From NCBI GenBank assembly GCA_947579665.1, contig OX388343.1, forward strand, positions 92,670,254 to 92,734,253: a stretch of 64,000 nt of DNA, read 5' to 3'. Below the pieces are notes generated by a model, which worked only from the letters and a program-made list of their open reading frames with translations, ran no database searches and was not told the origin of the DNA. This DNA comes from Sympetrum striolatum (Eukaryota; Arthropoda; Insecta; Odonata; Libellulidae). A program made the position numbers and the translations under genes. Below are positions 48,601 to 59,015 of this stretch, piece by piece. Positions within the stretch are counted from its first letter, which is position 1. Each line of letters begins with the position of its first letter.

Positions 48601-49443
48601 CACTTGATAACAATTAGGATTGTATTTATTGGAATTTCTCTTGGAAGACATTCAGTAGAATTTGAACTCTGATCTTGAGTATGTTTTGAAAAATTAAGGA
48701 CAAAATACATTATTAGGATAACTCAGTTTTGGCTTGGAGTTTTGGCTTTGGCTTGGCTTTCTGTTTATTGCTTTTACTGCTTCCTAAGTTTGAATTTGAT
48801 GTATAATGAATCTTTTATATTTTTGATCTGACTGATTTCAAATTCTCAAACATTTACCTAATATTACTTCTCTTTTATAATTATGACTGTCTTTTCCATA
48901 TTCCTTTATGTTTTTGAATGCTGATTATAATTTAAGTTAAACAAGGTTCTTGAAATTTGTGGATTAATTTAACTACATTTTCATTCACATATATTCAATT
49001 AAATAATACTCCCTGATATTGAAGCAGTGAAAACTTTGCCTTCGGTTTTCTGTTGAGTAAGCTAACATTCCTTCAAGCTTTAGGAAGTTGATCAGATTTA
49101 CTTCACTTTCCAAATACATACAATCATTATGTAATCCTGATTATCTCTTAGGCAAAAAATTTTATGATTGTAGGTAATTGTAAATGGGCAACTCATTACT
49201 CATAGTTTTTTGTAATGAAATCTTGTCTCATCTATTACATGAGTGGAAAAGTTAATATTAATAAGATTTAAGATACATTTAGTGATTAGCTAAATACAGC
49301 ATGAACATGGCTGTGATAAAATGAAATCTACTGAGGTATGAGTGAGAATACTTGTGCTAATCAAGGTCTCTCCTTACAGAATGCCAAGAAAAATATTACT
49401 CGTAGTCATTGTGCTTCACTAATGTGGACATGTTCCACTTATA
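48601..49443. other. CpG-poor stretch, nothing recognised
   Basis: Possibly the eroded 5' part of the minus-strand LINE, but no motif supports that. Confidence 0.3.
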
Positions 49444-49506
49444 GCATTCCGGCTCATCGAGGAAAGCAATGGCAAACTACCTCATACTTCCTAGTGAACC
49501 TCATTC
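49444..49506 (+). repeat. dispersed repeat R1, copy 3
   Basis: gcattccggctcatcgagg, aaagcaatggcaaactacc, tcatacttcctagtgaacc and tcatt are co-linear with the reverse complements of the copies at 816-890 and 31,347-31,398. Confidence 0.5.
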
Positions 49507-50944
49507 TTCTCTGCTTGTAGTAGCTTATGTCAGAGGGGGTGAGGTACTAACTGGCCTTCAGGCTGAATACTTCACAAGCATTGTGTTCTTAAGTGCCCTT
49601 TCATTAATATTAATCTTTACAAACATTTTAAACTTTAGTAGAGATGAATTTGTGGCTGAAATCTGAAATTGCTACTTCTTCTTTTAGATATAAAACCTAA
49701 CTTGACAACCATACTAAAGCAAAATAGAAAGGGTTCCACTGAGACTGACATCTTCAGAGGTGTAGCTGCAGAAGAGTTGATGGAAAGTATTGGCAGAAGC
49801 AGAGTAAGCTGCCTCTGGCATCATGGATATTGTGATTTCATTTGCCTTTAGAATATTGGAGACAGGAGGAACAATGGTCCATCAACTTCAAACTTAAACT
49901 ACTCCATCAGGTAGTCAATCCTTTTTATAAGACAAGTTCTACTGCAATTTCATTATCTGTTACGTAAATTACTCAGGTACATTTTCATTATAACTGTATC
50001 TTGATATAATTTAAGTTATTTTTTTAATGTCAGTGATTCATTTTTTGGCAGTTACAAGTGCAATTATTACTGTTGACTTTTTAATGAATGTTACAAGCAG
50101 TCTTGCTTGATTACAGATTACATAGTAAAAGTGAATTGTGCATAGCTAAACTTCTGGAAAACTTTTTCTTACATTTTGTTATCATGTAAGCGAGTGCCTT
50201 ATATCAATAGAATTACTTTATCATAAACACATTATGATATGAATTCTCTTTTTTGTCATCCTCTGTTTATTGATTCTCTTACTTTTACTATAGTTCTTTA
50301 TATTGCTCATACCTTAGTTGTTAAAAATTAATGAATGGAATATAATGCTCAATTCAGTGTTGCAGGAGCCTTCTCAAACAATGAGCTTTTTCATTCTGTA
50401 AACAATAAGCAGAGCCTTTAGGAATTTTTAATAATGCTTTATTAAAATATATTGTAATGTATGATTTGCATTGGAATCATTCTGAGCATTAATCAAACTA
50501 TTTGCTTCTTCTTCGTTCAGACTTTTTTTTTGCATAAATCACAATTTTTTGGGATGAACTTCAATCCATGGAGGAACTGCTGATCATGGATTCATCACCT
50601 GATTAATATATTTCATCAGAAAGCTGTAGATCAGCAGATACTTTAATTTTGAAAGATGTCTGCAGTTGCCAAAACTTTGTATGACAACATGATAGTGATT
50701 TCACTGATATTTTTTGACAGTAGTTGATGTGCATTTTCATAGCTTACAATTATTACATTTGATAATGTGAATACCAATTGAATTTAAATTTTCATTATTT
50801 TTATTCATTTTTTATTGTTTTAATTTTACCATATCTTTGATTATTCCTAAATAACATGCTACTTTTGTATTTGTAAGAAATTTGAGCAACTTATTATTTG
50901 TAAAATAAATTGTCTATTTTATGAATTTATAATTAATTTTTATA
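49507..50944. other. CpG-poor stretch, nothing recognised
   Basis: AT-rich DNA with low CpG and no supported feature. Confidence 0.35.
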
Positions 50945-52133
50945 ATATAATGAGTTTGACAAAGTAAACCAGAAAGTTTGAATACAAATGTTAAGTAAAA
51001 TTGGAATAGATAACAACTACCTAAAAATGATTCAAATACTATATAGTAACCAGGAAGCTGCTTTCAGAATAAATTCAGAACTGACTAAATGATTCAAAGT
51101 AAAACTTGGAGTAAGACAGGGGTGTATGATGTCACCATTTCTATTTAATCTGTACAGTGAAGAAGTTGTAGGGGAAGCATTAGAAGAGGTTAAGGGTGTA
51201 TGTATAGGAGGAAGGAGTTCCAACAATATAAGATATATAATATGGAAACAAACTCCGAAAACCATCAAATAACTTACTGTATAGCTATACGTATTTCGAC
51301 TTCAAAGAAGTCATCATCAGCGAAGTTCGGCAACAAAGTGCAAGTATAAGATATGCAGATAGTAATCATGACATTAAGAGGAGTTACAGTTAGCAATGCA
51401 AAGAGTTTATGAGGTGGGAAAAAAATTTGGATTGAACATTAATACCAATTAAACAAAAGTAATGATTTTGGCTAGTAAAAAGAGCAGCAGTGACTGCAAT
51501 ATAAACATTAATGACAAACCAATAAAACAAGTAGAACAGTTTAGTTAGTATCTAGGAAGTTTAATATCAGACCACAGGTACTGGAGTAATGAAATAAAAT
51601 CAAGAATTGGAATGGCAAAGGAACATTTTTGGAAATACAAGGATCTAATGAGAGGAGAGATTAACATGAAATCAAAACTGAAAATGTTGAGGTGTTATGT
51701 TTAGCTGGTTTTCCTTTATGGGTGTGAGACATGGGAAATCTTAAAAAGCATGGAAAAGAGAATAAATGCATTGGACATATGGTTTGCCAGAAGAATGCTG
51801 AAAATCAACTGGTCAGAAAAAATAACAAATGAAGAAGTTAGGAGAAGAATAGGAAGCAGGTATAGCCTATTGAATGAAGTATATACAAGCAAGAAAATGG
51901 AAATACGTGCGACATGTGCTATGGGGATCATCAGGGGAGAGAATTATTACAGCGCTGGAAGGATGGACAGTAAGCTAGAGAAAGAGAGGGAAACCAAGGA
52001 TGGAATGGTTAGGCAATTTAAGGAATTGGAGTGAAATTAGGAATTATGAGGAGATGAAAAGGAAAGCAAGTAGAAGAGAAGAGTGGAGATCCATGAGAGC
52101 AGACCTCCTGATAGGAGAAGCTACCAATTGATT
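50945..52133 (+). mobile_element. dead LINE, RT to C-terminus
   Basis: The best-preserved retrotransposon here. One frame with few stops reads EFDKVNQKV, KIGIDNNYLKMIQILYSN, FKVKLGVRQGCMMSPF, LFNLYSEEVVGEALEEVKG, NNIRY, then a short insertion (51,237-51,354) splits the catalytic IRYADD, which resumes as AD with the second D lost. Downstream, in other frames: VYEVGKKFGLNINTN, EIKSRIGMAKEHFWKYKDL, FLYGCETW and INALDIWFARRMLKINWSE. The series is the conserved order of insect non-LTR ORF2. The 5' part is truncated. Confidence 0.9.
51227..51354 (-). mobile_element. short insertion with 10-bp target duplication and hammerhead-like core
   Basis: tataagatat occurs at 51,227-51,236 and again at 51,345-51,354, exactly where LINE coding is interrupted, so the 108 bp between is an insertion. 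On the minus strand it carries CTGATGA (plus 51,314-51,320), one extra base, a perfect 6-bp stem (GACTTC/GAAGTC, loop TTT), then GAAA (plus 51,294-51,297) and a self-complementary GTATAGCTATAC. This arrangement resembles a hammerhead core, though the extra base and the stem III geometry are not canonical. Confidence 0.65.
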
Positions 52134-53245
52134 GAATTAATTTGATGTATAAAAAATATTTATGAACAAAATATCTGAAAAATGTTTGTTAGTCAAAACT
52201 TAATTGAATGTTCCCAAAACAAAAACAAGTCCAATTTGTAAACATTCAGAAAAAATCTGTCTCAAAAGCATTCATTAAAATTACATTTGCTGTCTTCTTA
52301 AACTTGTAAGTAGTCCCGTAAAATATAATAGAAAATAATACAACAATAAAAGTGCCACATTCAATGCACAGACCCAGCCCATCTTCAAGGAGGTTCATAG
52401 TTTAACTGTATAGAATTCAACTCCGAATCAGCCCCTTTAATATAAATTTTGGATCACTTCAGATTAATTAGAAGGGTCTTTTTTTGAGGAATTGATCGTT
52501 GGAAGAATTTCTATGCTCCCAAAGATGGCTGTAGGAGGGGTTAGGAAAGGCTTTAACTCATTCCAGGCAGTCCAAATGGAGTCAGGTCACTTTTTAATTC
52601 TAGCATCTACTCATATTGCCTACTGACTCCATTGGGACTCACAGCCTGCGGTATATATGTATAATTCTAGCAGCAGGTTTTATGACTCGAGGTTCAATTA
52701 TGATCTTCATCTGTAGATGAAGATTGCTGTACTCATCCTCGGGAGTTATTGTGAGCTTGTATTGGTGGTGGTGTTTATGTTATTGAATAACTAGCTATAA
52801 GTGGATTTTTTTCTGGTATAAAACTTAAAATCTCTTTCAATTACGTTTAGCATTGTATGTTAAAAGTTTTAAGCAGTTGCCCTGAAAAAAAAACTTTTGC
52901 TGAATGATTTTATTGAATTTCTTAAATACCATATATGTACTATAAACACAACAACTAAAAGCCCCAATTTTGATCTCTAAAAAACTTAACTTCTGTCAAC
53001 TTCTGTCTTTGTGACACTACAGAAATAATTTTAGCCCCAAAAGGTTACTTTCTACATTAAAAATTCACATTTTTTGTTGAGAAAAGTATTACAAATTTAT
53101 TACCTTTTCTTTCAGTAAACATCATGCGATACCCATCCAAGTAGACAGAATCATCCACCAATTTTATATTCTTGGAAATTTAGTTCATGATATATTCATG
53201 AGAGTCTCACCTTTCATTGAATCTACCACAACAACTTTTTAAATT
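52134..53245. other. CpG-poor stretch, nothing firm
   Basis: No gene. A perfect 10-bp hairpin (atcttcatct/agatgaagat) lies near 52,709-52,730. Confidence 0.35.
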
Positions 53246-53350
53246 TTTTTATCTGCATTGCTATCAAGAGTCCAGATTTTACAGCCATAAACCAAAAGAG
53301 AGGAGATATGAAATCTGAACACCCTCAATTTTTACCTTTGATCAAATCTT
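53246..53350 (-). mobile_element. LINE remnant
   Basis: One minus-strand frame reads KLRVFRFHISSLLVYGCKIW then TLDSNADKK, matching the LINE block K-RVF---V-S-LLYGCETWTL. Only about 35 codons survive and flanking blocks are not found, so this is a short relic. Confidence 0.6.
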
Positions 53351-55657
53351 GTTAATCAAACAATAAGATTTTGGGGTTTTGAATGTCCCTGTTTTCAGTC
53401 TGTAAAAGAAAAATACATTTTCATTTTCCCATATTTTGGATTTGGTCCCTGCACATAATGCCCATTAATGTGTGAGGTAAAGACTGGATGATTTATTAAT
53501 CTATATCGGGGAAATATATATATCATAGCTAATGCTACAATGGCTTTCCCTTGCGAAGACTATCATCCTCCTGCAACTTGTTTATTTTTTCAATAATTTG
53601 AATGCCATTTAATTCAAATAAGCAGGATTTAAATTAGTCTGATAATGTTTTGGTAACTAATATATTTCATCAAGATCTTATATTTTTATGATACTTACTG
53701 ATCACATTGTCAGACAGAACTGACCCTAAGCTATTTAATTAAGATATTCAGCAAGATTACATTTGATCCAGTTAAAAAAAACAACATATATAGATTAATT
53801 CCTATTAAAAAATAAACAGAAATTGATGCCAACATATAATGCAAACTATTTCTATATTCTATGATGGTAATGATAGTTATCAATAGAAAATTACCAGTCT
53901 TTCCTGGAATATGATATTATTTAATGTTAAATGACTGGTGGCTTTAGTCTATCGTACCTACCCTTTGATCCTACCCCTCATCTTTAACCAGTGATTATGA
54001 ATCCGGCTGAGAAAACACAGTTAAGCTAAATTCTTTGCAGCAGCAATCTAATTGTTGAATAGAACTTTATTATGGCCATAGAAGTGTATGCTGATGGTTC
54101 AATATATGCTTACTGCCTTCTTCATACAGTTAAAAATTGAGTAATATAAATTTTATGTACAGGGAGGCTAAATGCTTAGTCTGGCCAATGTATAAATTTA
54201 TGTGAATAAGGAAATATTTATTTTCATAATGAAATAGACGGAAGTGGCGTGGGATTGCTCTAGCTGGCTTAAGGTCCTTTCCCAAAATTTACGCAATCAG
54301 TGCATGTTCGATAAAGAGAATCTTTCATGAGAATATTCTCCACGAAAACTATTGCGGAGGTCGTGAATTCCGTGGTTTCAGGTAGGTTTTTTGACCGGAA
54401 GTGTTCAAAATAGAAGCAACATGTTTAAAAAAAGACGAAGAATAACTCCGAGTTCTTACTGATTGATCGAGATGATGGTTTCAGTTGAAGGATTGGTTTG
54501 GTGTACATAAAATAATTGCCTCTGAGCCATTGTAGTTTTGAAACGCATGCAAAGAAAAGAAACTAGTAGCCCTCGAGTGTATGCGTCACGCCAATGATGT
54601 AAAATTAAATTTGGCTGCTAAGCTATTACTGAATTCTACTGTGCGATATTATATTTATCCCTTCATTGTGATTTTGTGTCCACATGGAATTTAGTTTTGC
54701 ACTTGGATTGTTTATAATTACATATATATCGGATAGTTTATTAGTTGTATTTATTAGTTCTTCACTAAATACAACGCATGCATATTCTAAAGCATTTATT
54801 TTTCTAAACAATATTCAGGAAAAAATTTCATTCATAAGGCAAGGCAAAGACATTTTTTTATATGATTTGTATCTGTGAAAAGTTATAGGTGGTGATTGTA
54901 TATGCGTGATGATTTATTTAATTGTATTTACAAATAAATTTGCAGATTAGCGATTCGTTTGTTGGAAAATTATCCTTACGGAATGCAATAGGCATAAAAA
55001 AGTATAAACCAATAATTGTACAAAAAAATAATTACGTCTTTTTAATTAATATTTCCTTAACTTAGTCTCACATGTTGAGCTCATCATTTGAAAAATTTTT
55101 GCACCTAGCTAGTTTGGTGAACAGCGTAATAGGAATCCTTTGTCATCCCTGGTAAATTTGAAGGGCTCCCATCGAAGTGGACGCCACCAAACTGCACTGG
55201 CACATTTGATCTAAGTTCTGCTATGCCTTTCGGATACATTGGAATTTAAAACTACTAACCTACAATTTAGCGGTCAATTGATATTACTTCGGTTAGTCAA
55301 CATCCAGTATTTGACGGGAAAGGACTAACTCAGTTCGGACAGCGCAGGATTTTCAGCCACCAGTAATTTGTAAGTATTTATCTTAAAACATTCCAATTAA
55401 CTATTAAATGAACAATGATTGGGTTGTTCGTTTTTCATCACTTTCTAATCAGTATTATTGGCTTTAACTATACACAGAAGAAAACTAATAGAGCAAATCT
55501 GACCAAAACTACAGAGGAAATGTAAGAATACAAAAATCATCTCGGTACCACCTAATTAGAGAAGAATTGATTACAGCCACTCCCATGACCGCATCATCTG
55601 ATTTCACTTATTTCGCAAATGACATGCGCCGTCGATTTTTATATTCCTCTTCATGGA
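53351..55657. other. gene-free; CpG rises again after about 54.2 kb
   Basis: No gene seen. The last 300 bp before 55,658 would hold the upstream control region of the cuticle gene. I see no site there that I can name with confidence. Confidence 0.35.
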
Positions 55658-55693
55658 TATAAATACTGCACGCCCCGCTGGCAGGGCATCAGT
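55658..55693 (+). promoter_or_regulatory. TATA box and arthropod initiator of the cuticle gene
   Basis: TATAAATA at 55,658-55,665 and the arthropod initiator TCAGT at 55,689-55,693 are spaced so that the A (55,691) lies 33 bases after the first T, the normal TATA-Inr distance. This predicts a 36-nt 5' UTR before the ATG at 55,727. TATA-driven promoters are usual for strongly and stage-specifically expressed cuticle genes. Confidence 0.8.
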
Positions 55694-55726
55694 CGTCTCC
55701 ACCACAACCAACAGTCAACACCCCAA

Positions 55727-56315
55727 ATGATGCATTCGTCTCAGGTGAGTTACAGAAGATCGCGTCTCAGCCTGCAAAATACGTCATCATCAGACTTCAC
55801 CTAACTGATCCGATTCTTCCGTAACAGATTGTTCTCCTGGTAGTCGCTACGGCGGCCGCAGCATACGCCTTCCCACCAGCAGGACACCACGGAGGACATG
55901 GTCATCAAGACGTCGACTACTACGTAAGCATTGCCTATTTAATATCGAGCGCCTGATTTTCCGAGGTGTTCCTCTTTCTAACTTAACTTCTCTTCAGGCT
56001 CATCCCCACTACAACTTCAAGTACGGAGTCCGGGACCAGCACACCGGCGACGTGAAGGACCAGTCTGAGTCTAGGGACGGCGACGTGGTCAAGGGATCCT
56101 ACAGCCTCCACGAGGCCGACGGAACCATCCGCCAGGTGCACTACACCGCTGACGACCACAACGGATTCAACGCCGTCGTCACCAGGATCGGCAAGGCCGC
56201 CCATCCTCAGCATTACGCCCATGTCGCTCAGCCCGTCATCGCCTTGGGACACCACGGCGCGGATTCCTACGCTCACGGAAACAACTACGCTTTCCATGGA
56301 GGCCATCATTACTAA
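55727..56315 (+). CDS. RR-2 cuticular protein, secreted, chitin-binding
   Basis: The product is a structural protein of the exoskeleton that binds chitin in the extracellular cuticle. The gene has three exons, 55,727-55,744, 55,828-55,923 and 55,998-56,315, joined by GT-AG introns of 83 and 74 bp (gtgagt/aacag; gtaagc/ttcag), all in phase 0, giving 143 residues. Residues 1 to about 20 ([12 protein letters not shown] core) form a signal peptide, split by intron 1 near its start, the usual layout for insect cuticle genes. A short His/Gly linker follows. Residues 39 to about 100 are a Rebers-Riddiford domain of RR-2 type (Pfam Chitin_bind_4): [54 protein letters not shown], with the conserved aromatic residues. 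The tail is His/Ala-rich and ends GGHHY. A second ATG at 55,730 is in frame. Third codon positions are GC-rich, unlike the AT-rich surroundings, which supports expression and selection. RR-2 proteins are generally linked to hard cuticle. No symbol is given because orthology within this large family cannot be set by eye. Confidence 0.95.
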
Positions 56316-56332
56316 CTCATTAACGCTTGCCA

Positions 56333-56338
56333 AATAAA
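56333..56338 (+). terminator. poly(A) signal of the cuticle gene
   Basis: AATAAA begins 18 bases after the stop codon (TAA 56,313-56,315), implying a very short 3' UTR ending near 56,350-56,365. Confidence 0.75.
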
Positions 56339-56469
56339 AATATAATTAATATTTTAAAATTTTCAAGCTTTTCATTTAAAATCCCCACAATAAGCATTAC
56401 CAAAATCAAACTTTATATAGATGAAGTAATCTGCAACGAAATACTAGCGAACAAATCCCACCATATTCA

Positions 56470-57110
56470 TCAGCATTACTTTTTTACTTTCTCCATATAC
56501 GGTTCTCCACATTTCAACGGAAATACATGTTTTGGGGTCCCTAGAATACGTTTAGACTATTTTCGGGATAATGATTTTTTGTATGTGTGTGTGTGTGATT
56601 GTGGGCACTCTAACGTAAAAACTATTAGTCGTATCAATACCAAACTTCATGTATAGCACTGTAATTGGTGCTGTCAGAGTTGATTAATTTTCGGAGTAAA
56701 TCGATTAACAGGGAGTTGAGCTTTATTCTTCGAAGCAAATTTTCGGTTTTGCAAAATATCTCCATAAATATGGTTTTTAGGTATATATTATTATTTATAA
56801 AGGTTTTAGATAATGTAATTTACTATAACTTTTGTAGGAAACATATTTCTGTATCACTGATTGTTTAGGAGTTATTTGTGAAATACTGATAAACCTGAAG
56901 TTGCTGATTATGTACTTTGTGGGCACTCTGGACTCTGTGGGCGAAAGGCCAATTTCATCGTTTTTCATCGAACATGTCCTGAAAAAAATTATTTATAATG
57001 TTTGTGACAAAAAAGATAATATGATATAAATTATATTGTTTTAGATAAATATTTACATCTTATATTTGGAGAAAGTCATGTGCTGGCCACATCAGATTTT
57101 TTATTCAAGC
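56470..57110 (-). repeat. dispersed repeat Y, copy 2
   Basis: Inverted relative of 39,205-39,905. Shared blocks, read here on the plus strand, include cggaaatacatgttttgggg, actattttcggga, accaaacttcatg, taatttactataacttttgt, actgattgtttaggagtta and ggagaaagtcatgtgctgg. A GT microsatellite (56,581-56,597) falls within it. It has only one copy of the unit that is duplicated at 39 kb. It begins about 130 bp past the cuticle gene's poly(A) signal. Confidence 0.6.
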
Positions 57111-57749
57111 TATCATTTCATCTTACTCCCCCAGATGAATATACCCTAACTCAATGCAATACGTTTCCAGTAATGTAAGATGTAATATGACTTTTCAATG
57201 GAACGCAGTAGATATGGCATTCAGAAAAATTCAATTTCAGAAATTATTCCAGTTTATTCCTTTTCTTTCTATTCTTTTGGTTTCAGTTTACGTTCGTCAC
57301 TAAGAGAAATTTCCTAATATTGATGATTGAACGCGCTCGACGACATGCTACTGGTGGAAATCTATGTAATTTTCTCTCATCACGTCTAATATTTACCCCC
57401 TAATCGAATTTCCATTCCATTTCTCAATCGATATTCGTAAGGATTTGGAATTTCATTTCTAGGTTGCCATTATTTCTCAATAAAGAATCGAAAGCGACAA
57501 GTGAAATGAGAAGACAATTTTTAGTTGCGGGGAGCGACGATCTATAATTTGATATACTAAGTTATTTACATATATTAAGATAAACACATTACGATATACG
57601 ATTCTGGGATATGAATTCCTGTTCAATTTGTCAATATCGATGCTTCCTAAGAGTCGTAGGTGTAGGATGCTCTTCCCGCATGATTCACCACGCACATAAA
57701 CAATGGCAACGGACGTCTTCAAAGGTTTTTCTTTTGCGAATTGTTTGGA

Positions 57750-57768
57750 GAGGCCATCATTACTAACT
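57750..57768 (+). pseudogene. 19-bp echo of the cuticle gene 3' end
   Basis: gaggccatcattactaact repeats 56,299-56,317, which encodes the last residues and stop (GHHY-stop). Frame is kept as RGHHY-stop here, but no RR-2 domain lies upstream. It may be the last trace of a tandem cuticle paralogue or a small duplication. Confidence 0.35.
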
Positions 57769-58445
57769 ATGTAATGTTTAAAGATTAAAATGTACCATAT
57801 TTTGCTACAAACCCGCCTTAAATACTTTTTATAATCAGCTTGGCCTGATTCAACTTTCGTTATCTCAAGAGAAAATTGCTTTACCGTAGCAACAGCAACC
57901 CATGCACCCTCCGAAATTTAGTACTTTGCAATAAGTGCAGTTCCGTAATATGCACAGCAATCTTCTGTACTCACTACATTTCATTTTATCTTATTCTTTT
58001 TGATCGATATTTCTATAAATCAAATTTATTTTCCCCGTAGATATCTCTTAGTGAATTTTATCTGTAACAGTTGTTTTTGAAAGTAATTAGACTTAATTTA
58101 ACTCACTCTCTGTGGTTCATTATATTTCCTAAGTGGCGGGTTAAGGAATTTCACTGGCTGTTGCATTTAGTTCGTCATCTGTGAATTATTTTCTCCAGCA
58201 TATTGTTTTTCAATTTTATTTCACAAAAAAATGAATTTGAGAAGAATTGCAATTTATCCCTTTGCTTCTCCTCTTTGAATAAATACTAATTTACTTTTTG
58301 AATAAATACTACCCACTTATAAAATGATGAGGAAAATGGGGAATTTTCCAATCATTTTTAGGAGAGGGGGTTTAAAAAAGATATTTATTACTGAGAGAGC
58401 AATTAGGTTTATACAAAGTATCGAATAATCTCTGTGAGAGAGCAA
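57769..58445. other. gene-free stretch
   Basis: No feature recognised. Around 58,390-58,470 the words gagagagcaattagg and tacaaagtat are repeated once (a 50-60 bp tandem duplication). Confidence 0.4.
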
Positions 58446-59015
58446 TTAGGCGATACAAAGTATTGAACAATCTCTAATTGTTCGAATGCGTTTATCATTA
58501 TCTTTAAAATGGAAAATGTCGGGCGAAAAACTGCTGGAATGTTTGTTTACGTTGAGGGATTTTGCAAAGTGGGAATAAGGTGAAGCATTGATGAATGCAT
58601 TAAATTGTTCTTTAATGTGAACGTTAAAATTTACTGAAGTACGACGGGTGTATAGGGATTTGCAAGTGTCGCAAATTAATTTATAGACGCCGGATTTATA
58701 AAAAGGTTCTACATTGTCTTTTTGAAGACATACAAATTTTAAAAAAGTTATTATTGTTTCTAAAAACTGGCACAATATTGAATATTTTGAAAAGATTGGC
58801 AAGTTTGTACGAAATATTACCTTTAAACGGAGGGACAACACGTCGTGGGGAATCCAATCCATCTTATTAATAGAAGAAGTGATCGAATAATAATTAGGTA
58901 GACGTTGCAGGGAGTGACGCAATTTCAAGCAAACTCTCAGCCGAGGAAAAGCTGCAAAAGATGAGGAATAATGGATTATAATCAGATATAGACATAAGAA
59001 GCTGCAAAGGGCCAA
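58446..59015 (-). mobile_element. Penelope-like GIY-YIG fragment, inactive
   Basis: A 189-codon minus-strand frame. Residues about 106-160 read SGVYKLICDTCKSLYTRRTS, then FNVHIKEQFNAF, matching the pattern SG-Y-L-C--C---YIG-T-R-F--R--EH of the GIY-YIG endonuclease domain that follows the reverse transcriptase in Penelope-like elements. The YIG is YTR here, the R of the catalytic region is H and EH is EQ, so it is not functional. Residues 58-105 resemble the linker before this domain. The first 30 or so residues may not belong, since a LINE on the other strand starts near 58,990. No RT domain precedes it. Confidence 0.6.

Noticed and set aside
53130..53175. Minus-strand reading IKLVDDSVYLDG, like the VDDFVYLG block of LINEs
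   Set aside because: It falls on the wrong side of the YGCKIW block for one element, and only a dozen residues match, so I did not count it.
55983..56333. 116-codon frame antisense to the cuticle gene
   Set aside because: Shadow of the GC-rich third positions of exon 3. The plus-strand RR-2 protein is unambiguous.
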